NCBI GenBank assembly: GCA_024641305.1
Contig: JAHEDI010000030.1
Span: forward strand, 1 to 40,191
Length of the DNA stretch: 40,191 bases
Source: a bacterium
GTDB taxonomy: Bacteria > Actinomycetota > Acidimicrobiia > Spongiisociales > JAENVV01
Direction of reading: 5' to 3'
The number at the start of each line of letters is the position of its first letter. Position 1 is the stretch's first letter. A program made the translations under genes and the position numbers. The notes beneath the pieces are model-generated. The model was not told the origin of the DNA and searched no databases. It saw nothing but the letters and a program-made list of their open reading frames with translations. This document shows, piece by piece, positions 8,504-16,959 of this stretch.

Positions 8504-9252
8504 CCGCCCAGGAGGGCCAGATCTGTGGAGACTAGAGTCGCTTTGGCTTTGACGAGCTCGGCGATTTCGACCGCTTGATCCGGGGATGGAAAACGGTAGG
8601 CCGGTCCATGAACGTGAATGGAGGCCACCGGCCTTCGGTCTCGGTCATAGACCGGAGCGGCCACGGAGTTGATTCCCTCGGCGAATTCCTCATAAACCCA
8701 GCAGTAGCCATCAGCACGAATCTGAGCCAATCGCTGGCGGATCGATTCAGGGTCGATCATCGTATTTGGGGTGAATCTCGTCAGCGGCCGGGCTAGGAAT
8801 CGGTCGAGCCGCTCGGACGGCCAGCTCGCCAACAAGACCAATCCGGACGGGACGCAATGCATCGGGACGAGTTCGCCCGTCCAATCGCGAATCTGCACCG
8901 GGTTGTCCGCGTCGGCCTGATTGATGTAGTGGACCATGTATCCGTCAGGAACCGATAGGCCGGCGTCCTCGTCGACCTCGCGCGAGAGTGAGACGAGATG
9001 CGGTCGAACCCGGGCTATTAGGTCCGGTCCGGTAGATGTGCTGCCGGTGAGTTCCGAAATCTTCGTCCCGACGGTAAGCAGTCCTTCGTTGGATCTCTCG
9101 ACAGCGCCCAGCGACTCAAGCGTGCTTATGAGCCGGGCGACGGTGCTCTTTGGCAGTCCAGATCGGGCCGCAAGCTCGGATACGCCTACCGGATCCGAGG
9201 CGAGAACCTCAAGCAGCAGAAAGGCTCGTTCGATCGATTGTACGTTGGACAT
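8500..9252 (-). CDS. IclR-family transcriptional regulator
   Basis: This 250-aa protein has an N-terminal winged helix-turn-helix (residues about 1-60: VQSIERAFLLLEVLASD, then GVSELAARSGLPKSTVARLI) followed by an effector-binding IclR domain (VRPHLVSLSREVDEDAGLSV ... GYCWVYEEFAEGINSVAAPV). The length equals the family norm when the ATG at 9252 is used; the longer open frame upstream has no homology. It probably senses a small organic acid or aromatic compound. It lies between two MFS transporter genes: the 3' end touches the one at 7244-8503, and the promoter side faces the one starting near 9385. Control of the divergent transporter and of its own gene is the natural guess. A palindrome at 9293-9309 is a candidate operator. 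Confidence 0.9.
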   Translation of the reverse strand: MSNVQSIERAFLLLEVLASDPVGVSELAARSGLPKSTVARLISTLESLGAVERSNEGLLTVGTKISELTGSTSTGPDLIARVRPHLVSLSREVDEDAGLSVPDGYMVHYINQADADNPVQIRDWTGELVPMHCVPSGLVLLASWPSERLDRFLARPLTRFTPNTMIDPESIRQRLAQIRADGYCWVYEEFAEGINSVAAPVYDRDRRPVASIHVHGPAYRFPSPDQAVEIAELVKAKATLVSTDLALLGG

Positions 9253-9292
9253 TGGCTTTCGGCTCCGGGTGCTTGCGTCACCATACAGGACT

Positions 9293-9309
9293 GTCCCGCA
9301 TCGTGGGAC
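9293..9309. promoter_or_regulatory. Candidate IclR operator (GTCCC-N7-GGGAC)
   Basis: The interrupted palindrome GTCCCGCATCGTGGGAC is located 41 bp upstream of the IclR start and 76 bp upstream of the divergent MFS start. Size and position match IclR-family operators, which are often 15-17 bp imperfect palindromes. No binding data are implied. Confidence 0.4.
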
Positions 9310-9384
9310 TTGATGAAGGGTATCGCCGGCAGCAGCAACTGTCGACACCTCGCGGTGACGGGCGAGGAGCTACTCTTGCGCCCG

Positions 9385-10617
9385 ATGAGCAGTATTGGGG
9401 AGCGTTTCTCGAAACTGTGGGGCGCTGCAGCAATATCGAATTTCGGCGACGGTTTGATGGCCGCCGCGATTCCGCTATTGATGGTCAGGCTGACGAGTGA
9501 CCCCCTGCTGGTGAGCGGTTCCGTAGTTGCGGGCACCCTGCCGTGGTTTCTCTTCTCCCTCTTCTCCGGCGCAATGGTCGACCGGCTTGATCGCAAGTTG
9601 GTGATGGTGACCGTCAACGTGGTCCGGGCAGTGGCGGTCGGTGGCCTCGCATGGACGGTGGCCACTCAAACTGTTTCTCCATCGATCATCTACGTCGTTG
9701 CATTCGCATTGGGTTCGGGCGAGACATTCTTTGACACGGCCACCGAGGCACTGGTCCCAAATCTGGTTGATAAAGAGCATTTCGAAGTGGCCAATGGTCG
9801 TATGCAGTCGACTGAACTGCTTGGGGATACGTTGATTGGACCCCCGGCTGGCGCTCTTCTTTTCGGAGTTGCTGCCGTGGCCCCGTTTGCGCTGAACGCA
9901 GCGAGTTTCGTGGCCGCCGCCATTCTCATAGGTGCGATCGGGGGGTCCTATCGTCCAGAGAGGGTCGAGGCCCGGCCCATCCTTGCCGAGATCAAAGAAG
10001 GGCTCTCATGGTTGGCTGGCCAGAAGGTGGTTCGTTCCCTCGCCCTTATGTCGGGGGCAGGCAATGTCCTGATCACCGGGGTGTTGGCGGTCTTCGTGCT
10101 CTACGCCAAAGAACTACTCGGGCTTGGCGAGGTCGCCTATGGATTTCTCCTGTCGGTGGCCGGACTGGGGGCGTTCGTCGGCGCTCTGGCCGCCTCAAGT
10201 CTGTCCAAGCGCCTCGGCGTTCGGTTCGCCATAAGCGTGATCCTGATGCTCCAGTCGGCGGTTTCACTGGTCTTTGTGCTGTTCCCAACTCCGTTTCCGG
10301 CTGCCATGGGTATGTTCGTATTGGGTTTCGGGGTGACGGCATTGAGCGTCATCAATATCACCGTACGACAGAAACTCACCCCTGACGAGTTGCGGGGAAG
10401 GGTGGCGAGCGCGGTCAGGATGGTTGCCTGGGGCTCGCAGCCGATCGGCGCGCTCCTCGGAGGGATTCTGGCGAGTCAACTCGGATTGCGCGCCCCGTAC
10501 TTCATGGCGGCGGTCGGCTGGCTCATGATCTTGATCCTGCTCAATCCAACTTTCGAAGGTGAACTAGAGCCGATGACCTACGTCGGTCGCCACCGTCGGT
10601 CGTTACTTGAGGAGTAG
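9385..10617 (+). CDS. MFS efflux transporter (EntS/MFS_3-like)
   Basis: This 410-aa membrane protein has 10-12 hydrophobic segments. The start FSKLWGAAAISNFGDGL, the motif-A loop SGAMVDRLDRKLVM and the later RQKLTPDELRGRV segment are typical of the MFS_3 / enterobactin-exporter-like group, which includes macrolide and drug exporters. Start choice is uncertain. The ATG at 9385 lacks a good ribosome site at normal distance, while a TTG at 9376 in the same frame has GAGGAG six bases upstream and would add three residues. The open frame extends further upstream over the IclR promoter, which is unlikely to be coding. The 3' end overlaps the convergent ABC-2 permease gene by 15 bp. The substrate is unknown; regulation by the divergent IclR protein is plausible. 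Confidence 0.85.
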   Translation: MSSIGERFSKLWGAAAISNFGDGLMAAAIPLLMVRLTSDPLLVSGSVVAGTLPWFLFSLFSGAMVDRLDRKLVMVTVNVVRAVAVGGLAWTVATQTVSPSIIYVVAFALGSGETFFDTATEALVPNLVDKEHFEVANGRMQSTELLGDTLIGPPAGALLFGVAAVAPFALNAASFVAAAILIGAIGGSYRPERVEARPILAEIKEGLSWLAGQKVVRSLALMSGAGNVLITGVLAVFVLYAKELLGLGEVAYGFLLSVAGLGAFVGALAASSLSKRLGVRFAISVILMLQSAVSLVFVLFPTPFPAAMGMFVLGFGVTALSVINITVRQKLTPDELRGRVASAVRMVAWGSQPIGALLGGILASQLGLRAPYFMAAVGWLMILILLNPTFEGELEPMTYVGRHRRSLLEE

Positions 10618-11409
10618 TCCGTCGAGTCTCCGCCCGACCACGGCGGTTCCGGCCGCCCCCATCGCGACCAAAACTGCGATGTGGCCAAGGATGGTCCAAT
10701 CGAACACGCCAAACGTGAGAGCTCTGATCAACTCTGCCGAGTGATAAAGGGGAGAGAACCTCGTTATTGCCTGAATGGCCGGTGGATAAACCTCAAGCGG
10801 ATAGAAGGTCGCCGAGAACAAGAACAGTGGCAGCGTCACGACGGTCACATAATCGAAGTCCTGCCATGAGCGCATGAAGGTTGAGCAGGCCATGCCGACC
10901 GCCCCGAAGGCGAAGCCGATGAGAACCGCAGCCGGAACTGCCAGGATGCCCCACCACGATTCCACATAGCCGAGGCCAGCCATCACCACCATGAATGAGG
11001 CGGCATACAACGCCCCCCGCACCAATGACCAACTGATCTCGCCGACGGCAATATCGGGTACGCCGATCGGCGTCGACAACATGGCGTCATAGGTCTTTTG
11101 GTACTTCATCTTGAAAAAGATATTCATGGTCGACTCGAACACTGCCCCGTTCATTGCAGATGAAGCGAGCAGGGCAGGTGCGACGAATGCCGTGTAGCTG
11201 ACAATGACTCCGCCAGGCCCCTTGACCTCGCCGATGTAGCCACCCAGGCCGATGCCGATCGAGAACAGATAGAAAAGTGGTTCGAAAATCCCTGAGAAGA
11301 TGACCATCCAACTTCGGCGGTAGACCATGAGGTTGCGTTCGAACACGTACTTGGATCGTTGGGCAGTCCTCAAGGGCATGGGGACGACCCGCATCAGAAG
11401 CGTGGTCAT
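10603..11409 (-). CDS. ABC-2 type transporter permease (second permease of the operon)
   Basis: This 268-aa protein has six predicted membrane spans and the ABC-2 membrane domain layout (N-terminal FERNLMVYRRSWMVIFSG, central MNGAVFESTMNIFFKMKYQK, later PLFLFSATFYPLEVYP). The P-L-F-L-F-S-A-T-F-x-P-L motif is a hallmark of NodJ/DrrB-like permeases. It overlaps the preceding permease gene by ATGA and forms a three-gene operon with the ATPase at 12170-13096. With the second permease it should form a heterodimeric pore for export of a lipid, polysaccharide or drug. The substrate is not evident from context. Confidence 0.9.
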   Translation of the reverse strand: MTTLLMRVVPMPLRTAQRSKYVFERNLMVYRRSWMVIFSGIFEPLFYLFSIGIGLGGYIGEVKGPGGVIVSYTAFVAPALLASSAMNGAVFESTMNIFFKMKYQKTYDAMLSTPIGVPDIAVGEISWSLVRGALYAASFMVVMAGLGYVESWWGILAVPAAVLIGFAFGAVGMACSTFMRSWQDFDYVTVVTLPLFLFSATFYPLEVYPPAIQAITRFSPLYHSAELIRALTFGVFDWTILGHIAVLVAMGAAGTAVVGRRLDGLLLK

Positions 11410-12173
11410 ACGACGAGTCGCTTCTCGAACTGGCGCACGGCCAGAACCGTGCCGACCGCGATGTACGCCACCAACACGCCGGCGTGGGTGGCCCGACTAA
11501 AGGTTGGATCGACTCCGAGAGCCAAAGAACGAGCCAGTTCGACTCCATGCCAGAGTGGTGTGAGGTATGCCACCGGTTCCATCCAATCCGGTAGGCGAGA
11601 TATTTCGAAAAACGTCCCTGAGAAGAGGAACAGCGGCATGATTCCGAATCGGAACAGGTTGGTCAGGCCAATACCGTCTTCAAGTTTGGCGGCGAACCAT
11701 GTGACAAAGCCCGCGAACGCCAGGCCGGTTAGAACGGCAGGGATGATCGCCAGGAGGCCTCCGGTCAACGTCATGGCGCCAAGGGCGGTTGCGACGAGAA
11801 CGAAGATGGCTGAAACGAGGGCGACTCTGGTCGCAACCCAGGCGAGATGTCCGATAACCAGATCGCGAGTGGACAGTGGTGTGGCCAACGCGGCCAGGTA
11901 ATACCTTTGCCATTTGATACCGGCCAGAACCGGCCACGATGAATCACCCGCCCCGGCCTGCATGGCGGTGGCTGCCAGTAGGCCAGGAGCGAGGAACTCG
12001 AGATAGGACACGCCAGCGATTCCGCCAGTTTGTTTATCGACCAGGTTGCCGAGGAAGATGCCCATGGCGACCAGATACAGCAAGGGATTGACAAACGAAG
12101 AGAACACGCTGCCCCGCCAAACACCCCGGTATACCCGCGCCGACCGCTCGTACATGCGCAAGGTGCTGTTCAT
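11406..12173 (-). CDS. ABC-2 type transporter permease (first permease of the operon)
   Basis: This 255-aa protein has six hydrophobic segments. N-terminal RVYRGVWRGSVFSSFVNPLL and central GIMPLFLFSGTFFEISRLPDW match NodJ/DrrB-type ABC-2 permeases, including the F-L-F-S-G-T-F motif. Another typical feature is the AGDSSWPVLAGIKWQRYYLA segment between spans 2 and 3. It overlaps both neighbours by 4 bp (ATGA), lying between the ATPase and the second permease. The two permeases differ clearly in sequence, so the exporter is a heterodimer and not a recent duplication. Confidence 0.9.
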   Translation of the reverse strand: MNSTLRMYERSARVYRGVWRGSVFSSFVNPLLYLVAMGIFLGNLVDKQTGGIAGVSYLEFLAPGLLAATAMQAGAGDSSWPVLAGIKWQRYYLAALATPLSTRDLVIGHLAWVATRVALVSAIFVLVATALGAMTLTGGLLAIIPAVLTGLAFAGFVTWFAAKLEDGIGLTNLFRFGIMPLFLFSGTFFEISRLPDWMEPVAYLTPLWHGVELARSLALGVDPTFSRATHAGVLVAYIAVGTVLAVRQFEKRLVV

Positions 12174-13096
12174 TCCACAAGACTCCGTCCGGTCAGCTTC
12201 AAGAACACATCCTCCAACGATGAGCGCCGACTCACTTGAGCCACGGGCCGTATTCCCCTGGCCTGTGCCTCAGATGAGGTGGCATCGGCGTTCGGCGTGT
12301 AGAGCAAGACGCGATCAGGCAGGATTTCGATGCGTTCGGCAAGCCCGCTCAACCGCGCGACATTCTCGTCCTGCATGCCTGGGGGGAAGCGCATCTCGAG
12401 GACCTCACGCGTTGAGTGTTGGACGATGAGATCCGATGGCGTGCCCTCGGCCACGATGCGGGCCTGGTCCATGACGACCAGTCGATCGCAAAGTTGTTCG
12501 GCCTCGTCCATGTAGTGGGTGGTAACGATGAGCGTCACCCCATCCTGCTTGAGCCGGTATAGCCGATCCCACAGGACGTGGCGGGCTTGCGGATCGAGCC
12601 CGGTTGTTGGTTCATCAAGGATCAGCAATTCGGGCTGATTGATCAGGGAGCGAGCGATCGTGAGGCGTCGTTTCATGCCTCCTGAGAGCTTGTCGACCTT
12701 TTCGTCGCGCTTACCGTTAAGTTGGACAAAATCGAGCAACTCCTCGATGCGCGGCCGGATCACGGCCCGGGAAAGACCGAAGTAGCGCCCGTAGATCATG
12801 AGATTCTCGGCGACGGTCAGCTCAATGTCGAGACTGTCTTCCTGGGGCACGACCCCGAGGCGTGAGCGGAGCTGCGGCCCCTGGGTTGCCGGATTGAGTC
12901 CCAACACCGAGAGGGAACCCGAGGTGATGGGGGAGACGGATCCGATCATTCGCATGGTCGAGGACTTCCCGGCCCCATTGGGACCGAGAAAGCCGAATGC
13001 CTCGCCCTGTTTGACTTCGAAGTCGATGGCGTCGACCGCGGTGAAGTCACCGAACCGTTTCGTAAGATCGTGGGCGATTACCAGGGCATCAGACAT
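12170..13096 (-). CDS. ABC transporter ATP-binding protein (NodI/DrrA-like)
   Basis: This 308-aa ATPase has Walker A GPNGAGKSS (about 38-46), signature LSGGMKRRLTIARSL, Walker B LLILDEPTTGLD and an H-loop in VTTHYMDEAEQLCDRL. The C-terminal 80 residues ending RRSSLEDVFLKLTGRSL form the extension seen in DrrA/NodI/CcmA-type exporters. All catalytic residues are present. It is the first gene of an operon with two ABC-2 permeases, linked by 4-bp overlaps, and together they make a complete exporter. The upstream gap to the DnaB-like gene at 13141 is only 44 bp on the same strand, so readthrough from that SOS-boxed gene is possible. Confidence 0.95.
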   Translation of the reverse strand: MSDALVIAHDLTKRFGDFTAVDAIDFEVKQGEAFGFLGPNGAGKSSTMRMIGSVSPITSGSLSVLGLNPATQGPQLRSRLGVVPQEDSLDIELTVAENLMIYGRYFGLSRAVIRPRIEELLDFVQLNGKRDEKVDKLSGGMKRRLTIARSLINQPELLILDEPTTGLDPQARHVLWDRLYRLKQDGVTLIVTTHYMDEAEQLCDRLVVMDQARIVAEGTPSDLIVQHSTREVLEMRFPPGMQDENVARLSGLAERIEILPDRVLLYTPNADATSSEAQARGIRPVAQVSRRSSLEDVFLKLTGRSLVE

Positions 13097-13140
13097 GGAC
13101 CAACCAGCCTATCCGGTTTTCGGGTCCGGTCGGTTGCGAT

Positions 13141-14064
13141 TTAGTCAGGTGGCCAGGTGGGTCGGAGTGACTTGGCAAACGAAACATTGGCCGTGTGGTC
13201 AACCATCCAGCCGTATCGCCCCGAACGCTGTAACAGCAACGATCGGGTCATCGTCGGATCGGCGGTGCGGTGTTTTACGACTGTGAGTTTGAGTGTCGAA
13301 GTTTCCGTATCGGTCCAGGCATCTTCATCCGGAGCCAGAGCTAGTACGACGTCCGAGTAGTGCGCCAGGTCTTCGGGTACTTCATGTATGACCCTTGGTA
13401 GCTGGGGTAGTACCTCGGTTAGGCGAGCCGCGAATACTAGAGCGAACTTCATCTCGTGGGCAGCGTCGCGCAATGCCAGGATTCGATCCCGGCTGGGCTG
13501 ACCCTCATCGAGAGTCCCGGCCACGAACTCTTCGTATCCGTCGATAATCACGAGGGGAGCCGCGAAGTCGTTGGTCATGTTTACGGCGGCCACTGCCTCA
13601 ACAATCGCCGACGGTTCGCGGGTTGTGATCGGGTACAGGGCAAGGCGGGCAACCTGGTCCATCGCCGCTCGAACCCGGACCATCTGCTTCTCGTTCAGGT
13701 GCCCCGCCCGGAGGCGCAACTCGTCGACATTCGCCCGGACGGCCACGAACCGCTCGACCAATTGGCTCGCGGGCCGTTGACAAGATACATAAATGACGGG
13801 ATGACCGGCCCGCAATGCCGAGTTGGTAATGGCCAACAGCAGGCTGCTGGTCCCGGACCCAACCGCCCCGACCACCGACACCAGGTCTCCGGGGAACAAG
13901 CCGCCGAGCCGGGTATCCCAGGCATCAAACCCGGTTGGAATGGCGGTGGCGGTGTCCTTGCGCCATTCCAAGTCGTCTCCGAGCGCCTCGATGAGTCCTT
14001 TCATCGGCTGGCTTGTCGTGATCGTTGCCCACTCGGCTGTTGTTAACCCCTTGCCTGTTTCCAT
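13141..14064 (-). CDS. DnaB-like (SF4) RecA-fold protein with degenerate Walker A, SOS-boxed
   Basis: This 307-aa protein resembles the C-terminal motor domain of replicative helicase DnaB and lacks the DnaB N-terminal domain. Matching landmarks are TGFDAWDTRLGGLFPGDLVS (44-63), the ELRLRAGHLNEKQM helix (115-128, DnaB LHRLRTGxL), Walker B LVIID (171-175), DLAHYSDVVLALAPDED (232-248, DnaB IEQDADVVLFLYRDE) and VVKHRTADPT (262-271, DnaB AKQRNGPTG). Two catalytic positions are changed: the Walker A reads GAVGSGTSS, so the lysine is Thr72, and the catalytic Glu after strand 2 (DnaB SLEMS) is Gln96 in SCQRP. ATP hydrolysis is therefore doubtful. A perfect LexA box lies 42 bp upstream. KaiC/RadA-like ATPases or ImuA-like RecA relatives are alternatives, but DnaB similarity is better. 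A regulatory or accessory role in damaged-fork replication is inference. Confidence 0.8.
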   Translation of the reverse strand: METGKGLTTAEWATITTSQPMKGLIEALGDDLEWRKDTATAIPTGFDAWDTRLGGLFPGDLVSVVGAVGSGTSSLLLAITNSALRAGHPVIYVSCQRPASQLVERFVAVRANVDELRLRAGHLNEKQMVRVRAAMDQVARLALYPITTREPSAIVEAVAAVNMTNDFAAPLVIIDGYEEFVAGTLDEGQPSRDRILALRDAAHEMKFALVFAARLTEVLPQLPRVIHEVPEDLAHYSDVVLALAPDEDAWTDTETSTLKLTVVKHRTADPTMTRSLLLQRSGRYGWMVDHTANVSFAKSLRPTWPPD

Positions 14065-14105
14065 TTCCGTCCCCTTGCCGGTGAATCTTCCAAGGTAACC
14101 GATGA

Positions 14106-14121
14106 TCGAACAAACGTTCGT
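14106..14121. promoter_or_regulatory. LexA/SOS box
   Basis: TCGAACAAACGTTCGT contains CGAAC-AAAC-GTTCG, which fits the Gram-positive/actinobacterial consensus CGAACRNRYGTTYG at every position. It lies 42 bp before the ATG of the DnaB-like gene (minus strand) and 88 bp before the ATG of the luciferase-like gene (plus strand). The closer gene is the more likely target. Confidence 0.8.
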
Positions 14122-14209
14122 CTTTGAGCAGGGTTTGTTTTCGCGAGTTCCCTTGGCCGGGGCTGGCGTCCGAACGGCACGGCGACCTGCGGATAACTAG
14201 CCTCCGCAT

Positions 14210-15208
14210 ATGCGTTTCGGATATGGACTCATAACGTGTCAACGACATCCGGACGATGCTCGGTCGGATGTGGATCTGTATCGCGAGGCGCTTGATCTGG
14301 CCGAAGAGGCTGAGGCGTGGGGGTTTGACTCGGTTTGGACCAGTGAGCACCACTTCCAGGATGACGCCTATATGCCGTCGGTCCTTCCTTTGTCGGCGGC
14401 CATCGCGGCGAGGACAACCCGGATTCACATCGGAGTCGGGGTCGCTTTGGCCCCGTTCTACGATCCGATCCGGTTGGCTGAAGACGCGGCGACAGTTGAC
14501 CTCATATCTGAGGGTCGCTTCATTCTCGGCCTTGGTCTCGGGTGGTTGGATTGGGAGTTCGAGGCCTTCGGGCAGGCTCGCAGAGATCGGGTACCCCGCA
14601 CTGAGAGTCTGATTTCCGTGTGTCGGGAAGCCTGGGGCAACGGCTTGCTGGAACAGACCGGCGTCCAGGTCACGCCCAAGCCGGCCCAGGCTGGAGGTCC
14701 TCCGATTTGGATTGGTGCCACCGCCGAACCAGCAGTCAGGAGGGCTGGAAAGCTTGCAGACGGGTTCATGGCTTCTGAGCCAACCTTGACAGCTTTTGCT
14801 GAGCAGGTCGGTTGGATTCATGAGGAGCGTTCGGTTTCGGAGTCGTCTCCGTTTGGGATGTCGGGCTACTGGCCGGTGTTCGTATCCGAAGACGGCAATG
14901 CCTGGGAAAGTGTGCGGCCGTATCTCCACTACATGGAGTGGAAGTACGAGGACTCCGAGCAGAGCCGGGGTCGGTTGGGTCCGCTGCCTGCGGCGCCGGC
15001 ACTCGATCCGGAAACCGAAGTGGCTCTGCGATCGGCATCGGTCCTCGGAACGCCCGAGGAGGTAGTTGGTCAAATACGTGGATTGGCTGACATTGCCGGT
15101 AATGACTTCACGTTCGTCGGGCGGTTCTACTACCCGGGGATGGACCGGGACATCATGCGTGAGTCCGCCCGGCTATTCGCTGAGGAAGTAATCCCTGCGT
15201 TTCGCTAG
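14210..15208 (+). CDS. LLM-class flavin-dependent oxidoreductase (luciferase-like monooxygenase)
   Basis: This 332-aa TIM-barrel enzyme is of the bacterial luciferase-like family. Landmarks are the N-terminal RFGYGLITCQ strand, EEAEAWGFDSVWTSEHHF with the typical W-x-x-EHH motif, the LAEDAATVDLISEGRFILGLG segment common in this family, and GPPIWIGATAEPAVRRAG near residue 170. It would use FMNH2 or F420H2 to act on an unknown substrate; cofactor choice cannot be decided by eye, though many actinobacterial members use F420. It is divergent from the DnaB-like gene, with the SOS box between them, and its stop overlaps the convergent ABC exporter gene by 4 bp. It looks monocistronic. Confidence 0.88.
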   Translation: MRFGYGLITCQRHPDDARSDVDLYREALDLAEEAEAWGFDSVWTSEHHFQDDAYMPSVLPLSAAIAARTTRIHIGVGVALAPFYDPIRLAEDAATVDLISEGRFILGLGLGWLDWEFEAFGQARRDRVPRTESLISVCREAWGNGLLEQTGVQVTPKPAQAGGPPIWIGATAEPAVRRAGKLADGFMASEPTLTAFAEQVGWIHEERSVSESSPFGMSGYWPVFVSEDGNAWESVRPYLHYMEWKYEDSEQSRGRLGPLPAAPALDPETEVALRSASVLGTPEEVVGQIRGLADIAGNDFTFVGRFYYPGMDRDIMRESARLFAEEVIPAFR

Positions 15209-16959
15209 CGGGTGGCCATCGCCCAGTCTGCGTGGAGAGCGGCGTAGACACCGCGTAATCCGATGAGTTGGGCATGCGTACCGTCTTCGACGATGTGGCC
15301 GCCGTCGAACACCAGTACCCGATCGGCCGCTTCGGCGGTGGACAGTCGGTGCGCCACCGTGATCGACGTTCGGCCTTGTGCCAGGCGCTCTATGGCGTCA
15401 CGCAGCTTGAGTTCGAGAGCCGGGTCGACCGCCGACGTCGCTTCGTCAAGGATGAGCAGATCCGGGTTGGCGACCCACGCCCGGGTCAGGGCGACGAGTT
15501 GCCGTTCTCCTGCCGACAGGTTCTGTCCACGCACGCCGGCAACGGTTGAAAGGCCGTCTGGCAACCCGTCCACCCAGTCGCCCAGATTCAGATCGGTGAT
15601 GGCCTGATGAACTTCCGTATCGGTCGCCTTCGATCGACCGTAGCGAATGTTTTCGAGCAGCGAAGCATTGAAGAGGAACCCTTGCTGGGGAACGTAGGAA
15701 ACCCGGGTCCGCAGATCTGCGAATGCCACGCTTCGAACATCGACCCCTCCAACGATTATGACCCCGCCGGTGGGGTCGACGAGGCGAGCGACCAGCTTCG
15801 CAAACGTTGTTTTGCCTGAACCGGTTTGCCCCACGACGGCCACCCGCTCGCCTGGTGCGATGTTCAGGTTCAGGTTTTGGATGATGGGCGGTCCCGTCGG
15901 GTACTGGAAAGTCGTATCGACCGCTTCAACTGCCAGATAGCCGGTTGGCAGGGGTTGCGGTTTGGCGGCGTCGGGTAAGTCGACTGGCTCATCAATGACC
16001 GCCAGGACTTTGCGGAGCCCGGCGCCGGCCGCCTGGGCGCTGTCAGACGCTTCGACGATCATTTGAACCGGCTCGGTCAAGAGATTGACGAGGAAGAGGA
16101 ACGCCAGGAGTGTTCCCGTTGTCAGTTGACCCCGAGCTCCGAAGACGACTCCGAATCCGATCACGGCTGCGGTTATGAGTCCGGCGAAAATCTCCGCCGA
16201 CGAGAACAAGAACGCGCCGAATCGAGCGGTACGAAAGCCTGCATCGAACTGGCGGCCGAGCGCCTTGTCAACCCGGTCCAGGGTCTCGGGTTCAGCCCCA
16301 TGGGCCCGGATGATGGGTAATCCGGTTATCGACTCTGACACTGCTGACATCGAGTCCGACACGGTTGCCCGATAGGCGCTGTGGGCCTTTTTCAGCAGCC
16401 GCTGGAACCACAGCAGCAGAATGCCATACACCACCACCCCGGCAATGACGATGAGGGCGAGCCTGACGTCGTAGAACAACATCGTGGCCATGGCAAGAAT
16501 CAGCTGGGTAGTCCCGATGAGCATGCCGATGCCGGCCCATTCCATGAACTGTTCCAGGGCGGCGACGTCTGATGTCACCCGGGCAACCATGGCCCCGCGA
16601 CGATTCGTCTCGGTATGGAGCGCCGAGAGTTGATGCAAATGGGCGAAGGCTTCGTTCCTTAGTTCGGCCAGACCTGCAGGGACGAAGCGGGCGATTCGCA
16701 TGAGTGATCCCCAGCGAGCCAGGGAAGCCAGCATGATGGCACCCACGGCAATCAATCCCGATCGGAGAACGGCCGATGTGTCGATCCTGTCGACCCCGAC
16801 GAGTTGCGTGTCGACGATCTTCTGGAGCGTTATCGGCACCACCAGGGACATGGCGGTGCCGGTACCCGCCAGGAGCAAAGTCACGATGAGACCCTTGCGG
16901 AGGGTGGGGGCTATCTGGAAACCGCGTCGGAGCGCCTGAACGACGGAGGTGTCAGACAT
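15205..16959 (-). CDS. ABC exporter half-transporter, ATP-binding/permease (consensus NBD)
   Basis: This 584-aa fusion of a six-span type-1 exporter membrane domain (about 1-310) and an ATPase domain is complete. Walker A is GQTGSGKTT (377-385), the signature LSAGERQ, Walker B LLILDEATS with the catalytic Glu, and the H-loop VAHRLS is intact. It overlaps the upstream partner gene by 8 bp (ATGTCTGA), so the two should form a heterodimer like BmrCD, TM287/288 or Mycobacterium Rv1272c/Rv1273c. The signature has Ala in place of Gly (LSAGE), which is common in one partner of such pairs. The substrate is unknown; lipid or drug export is typical. It is convergent with the luciferase-like gene. Confidence 0.93.
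   Translation of the reverse strand: MSDTSVVQALRRGFQIAPTLRKGLIVTLLLAGTGTAMSLVVPITLQKIVDTQLVGVDRIDTSAVLRSGLIAVGAIMLASLARWGSLMRIARFVPAGLAELRNEAFAHLHQLSALHTETNRRGAMVARVTSDVAALEQFMEWAGIGMLIGTTQLILAMATMLFYDVRLALIVIAGVVVYGILLLWFQRLLKKAHSAYRATVSDSMSAVSESITGLPIIRAHGAEPETLDRVDKALGRQFDAGFRTARFGAFLFSSAEIFAGLITAAVIGFGVVFGARGQLTTGTLLAFLFLVNLLTEPVQMIVEASDSAQAAGAGLRKVLAVIDEPVDLPDAAKPQPLPTGYLAVEAVDTTFQYPTGPPIIQNLNLNIAPGERVAVVGQTGSGKTTFAKLVARLVDPTGGVIIVGGVDVRSVAFADLRTRVSYVPQQGFLFNASLLENIRYGRSKATDTEVHQAITDLNLGDWVDGLPDGLSTVAGVRGQNLSAGERQLVALTRAWVANPDLLILDEATSAVDPALELKLRDAIERLAQGRTSITVAHRLSTAEAADRVLVFDGGHIVEDGTHAQLIGLRGVYAALHADWAMATR

Noticed and set aside
13925-15073. Long minus-strand frame (382 codons) opposite the luciferase-like gene
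   Set aside because: It has no family features, runs into the DnaB-like gene, and the opposite strand holds a clear enzyme.
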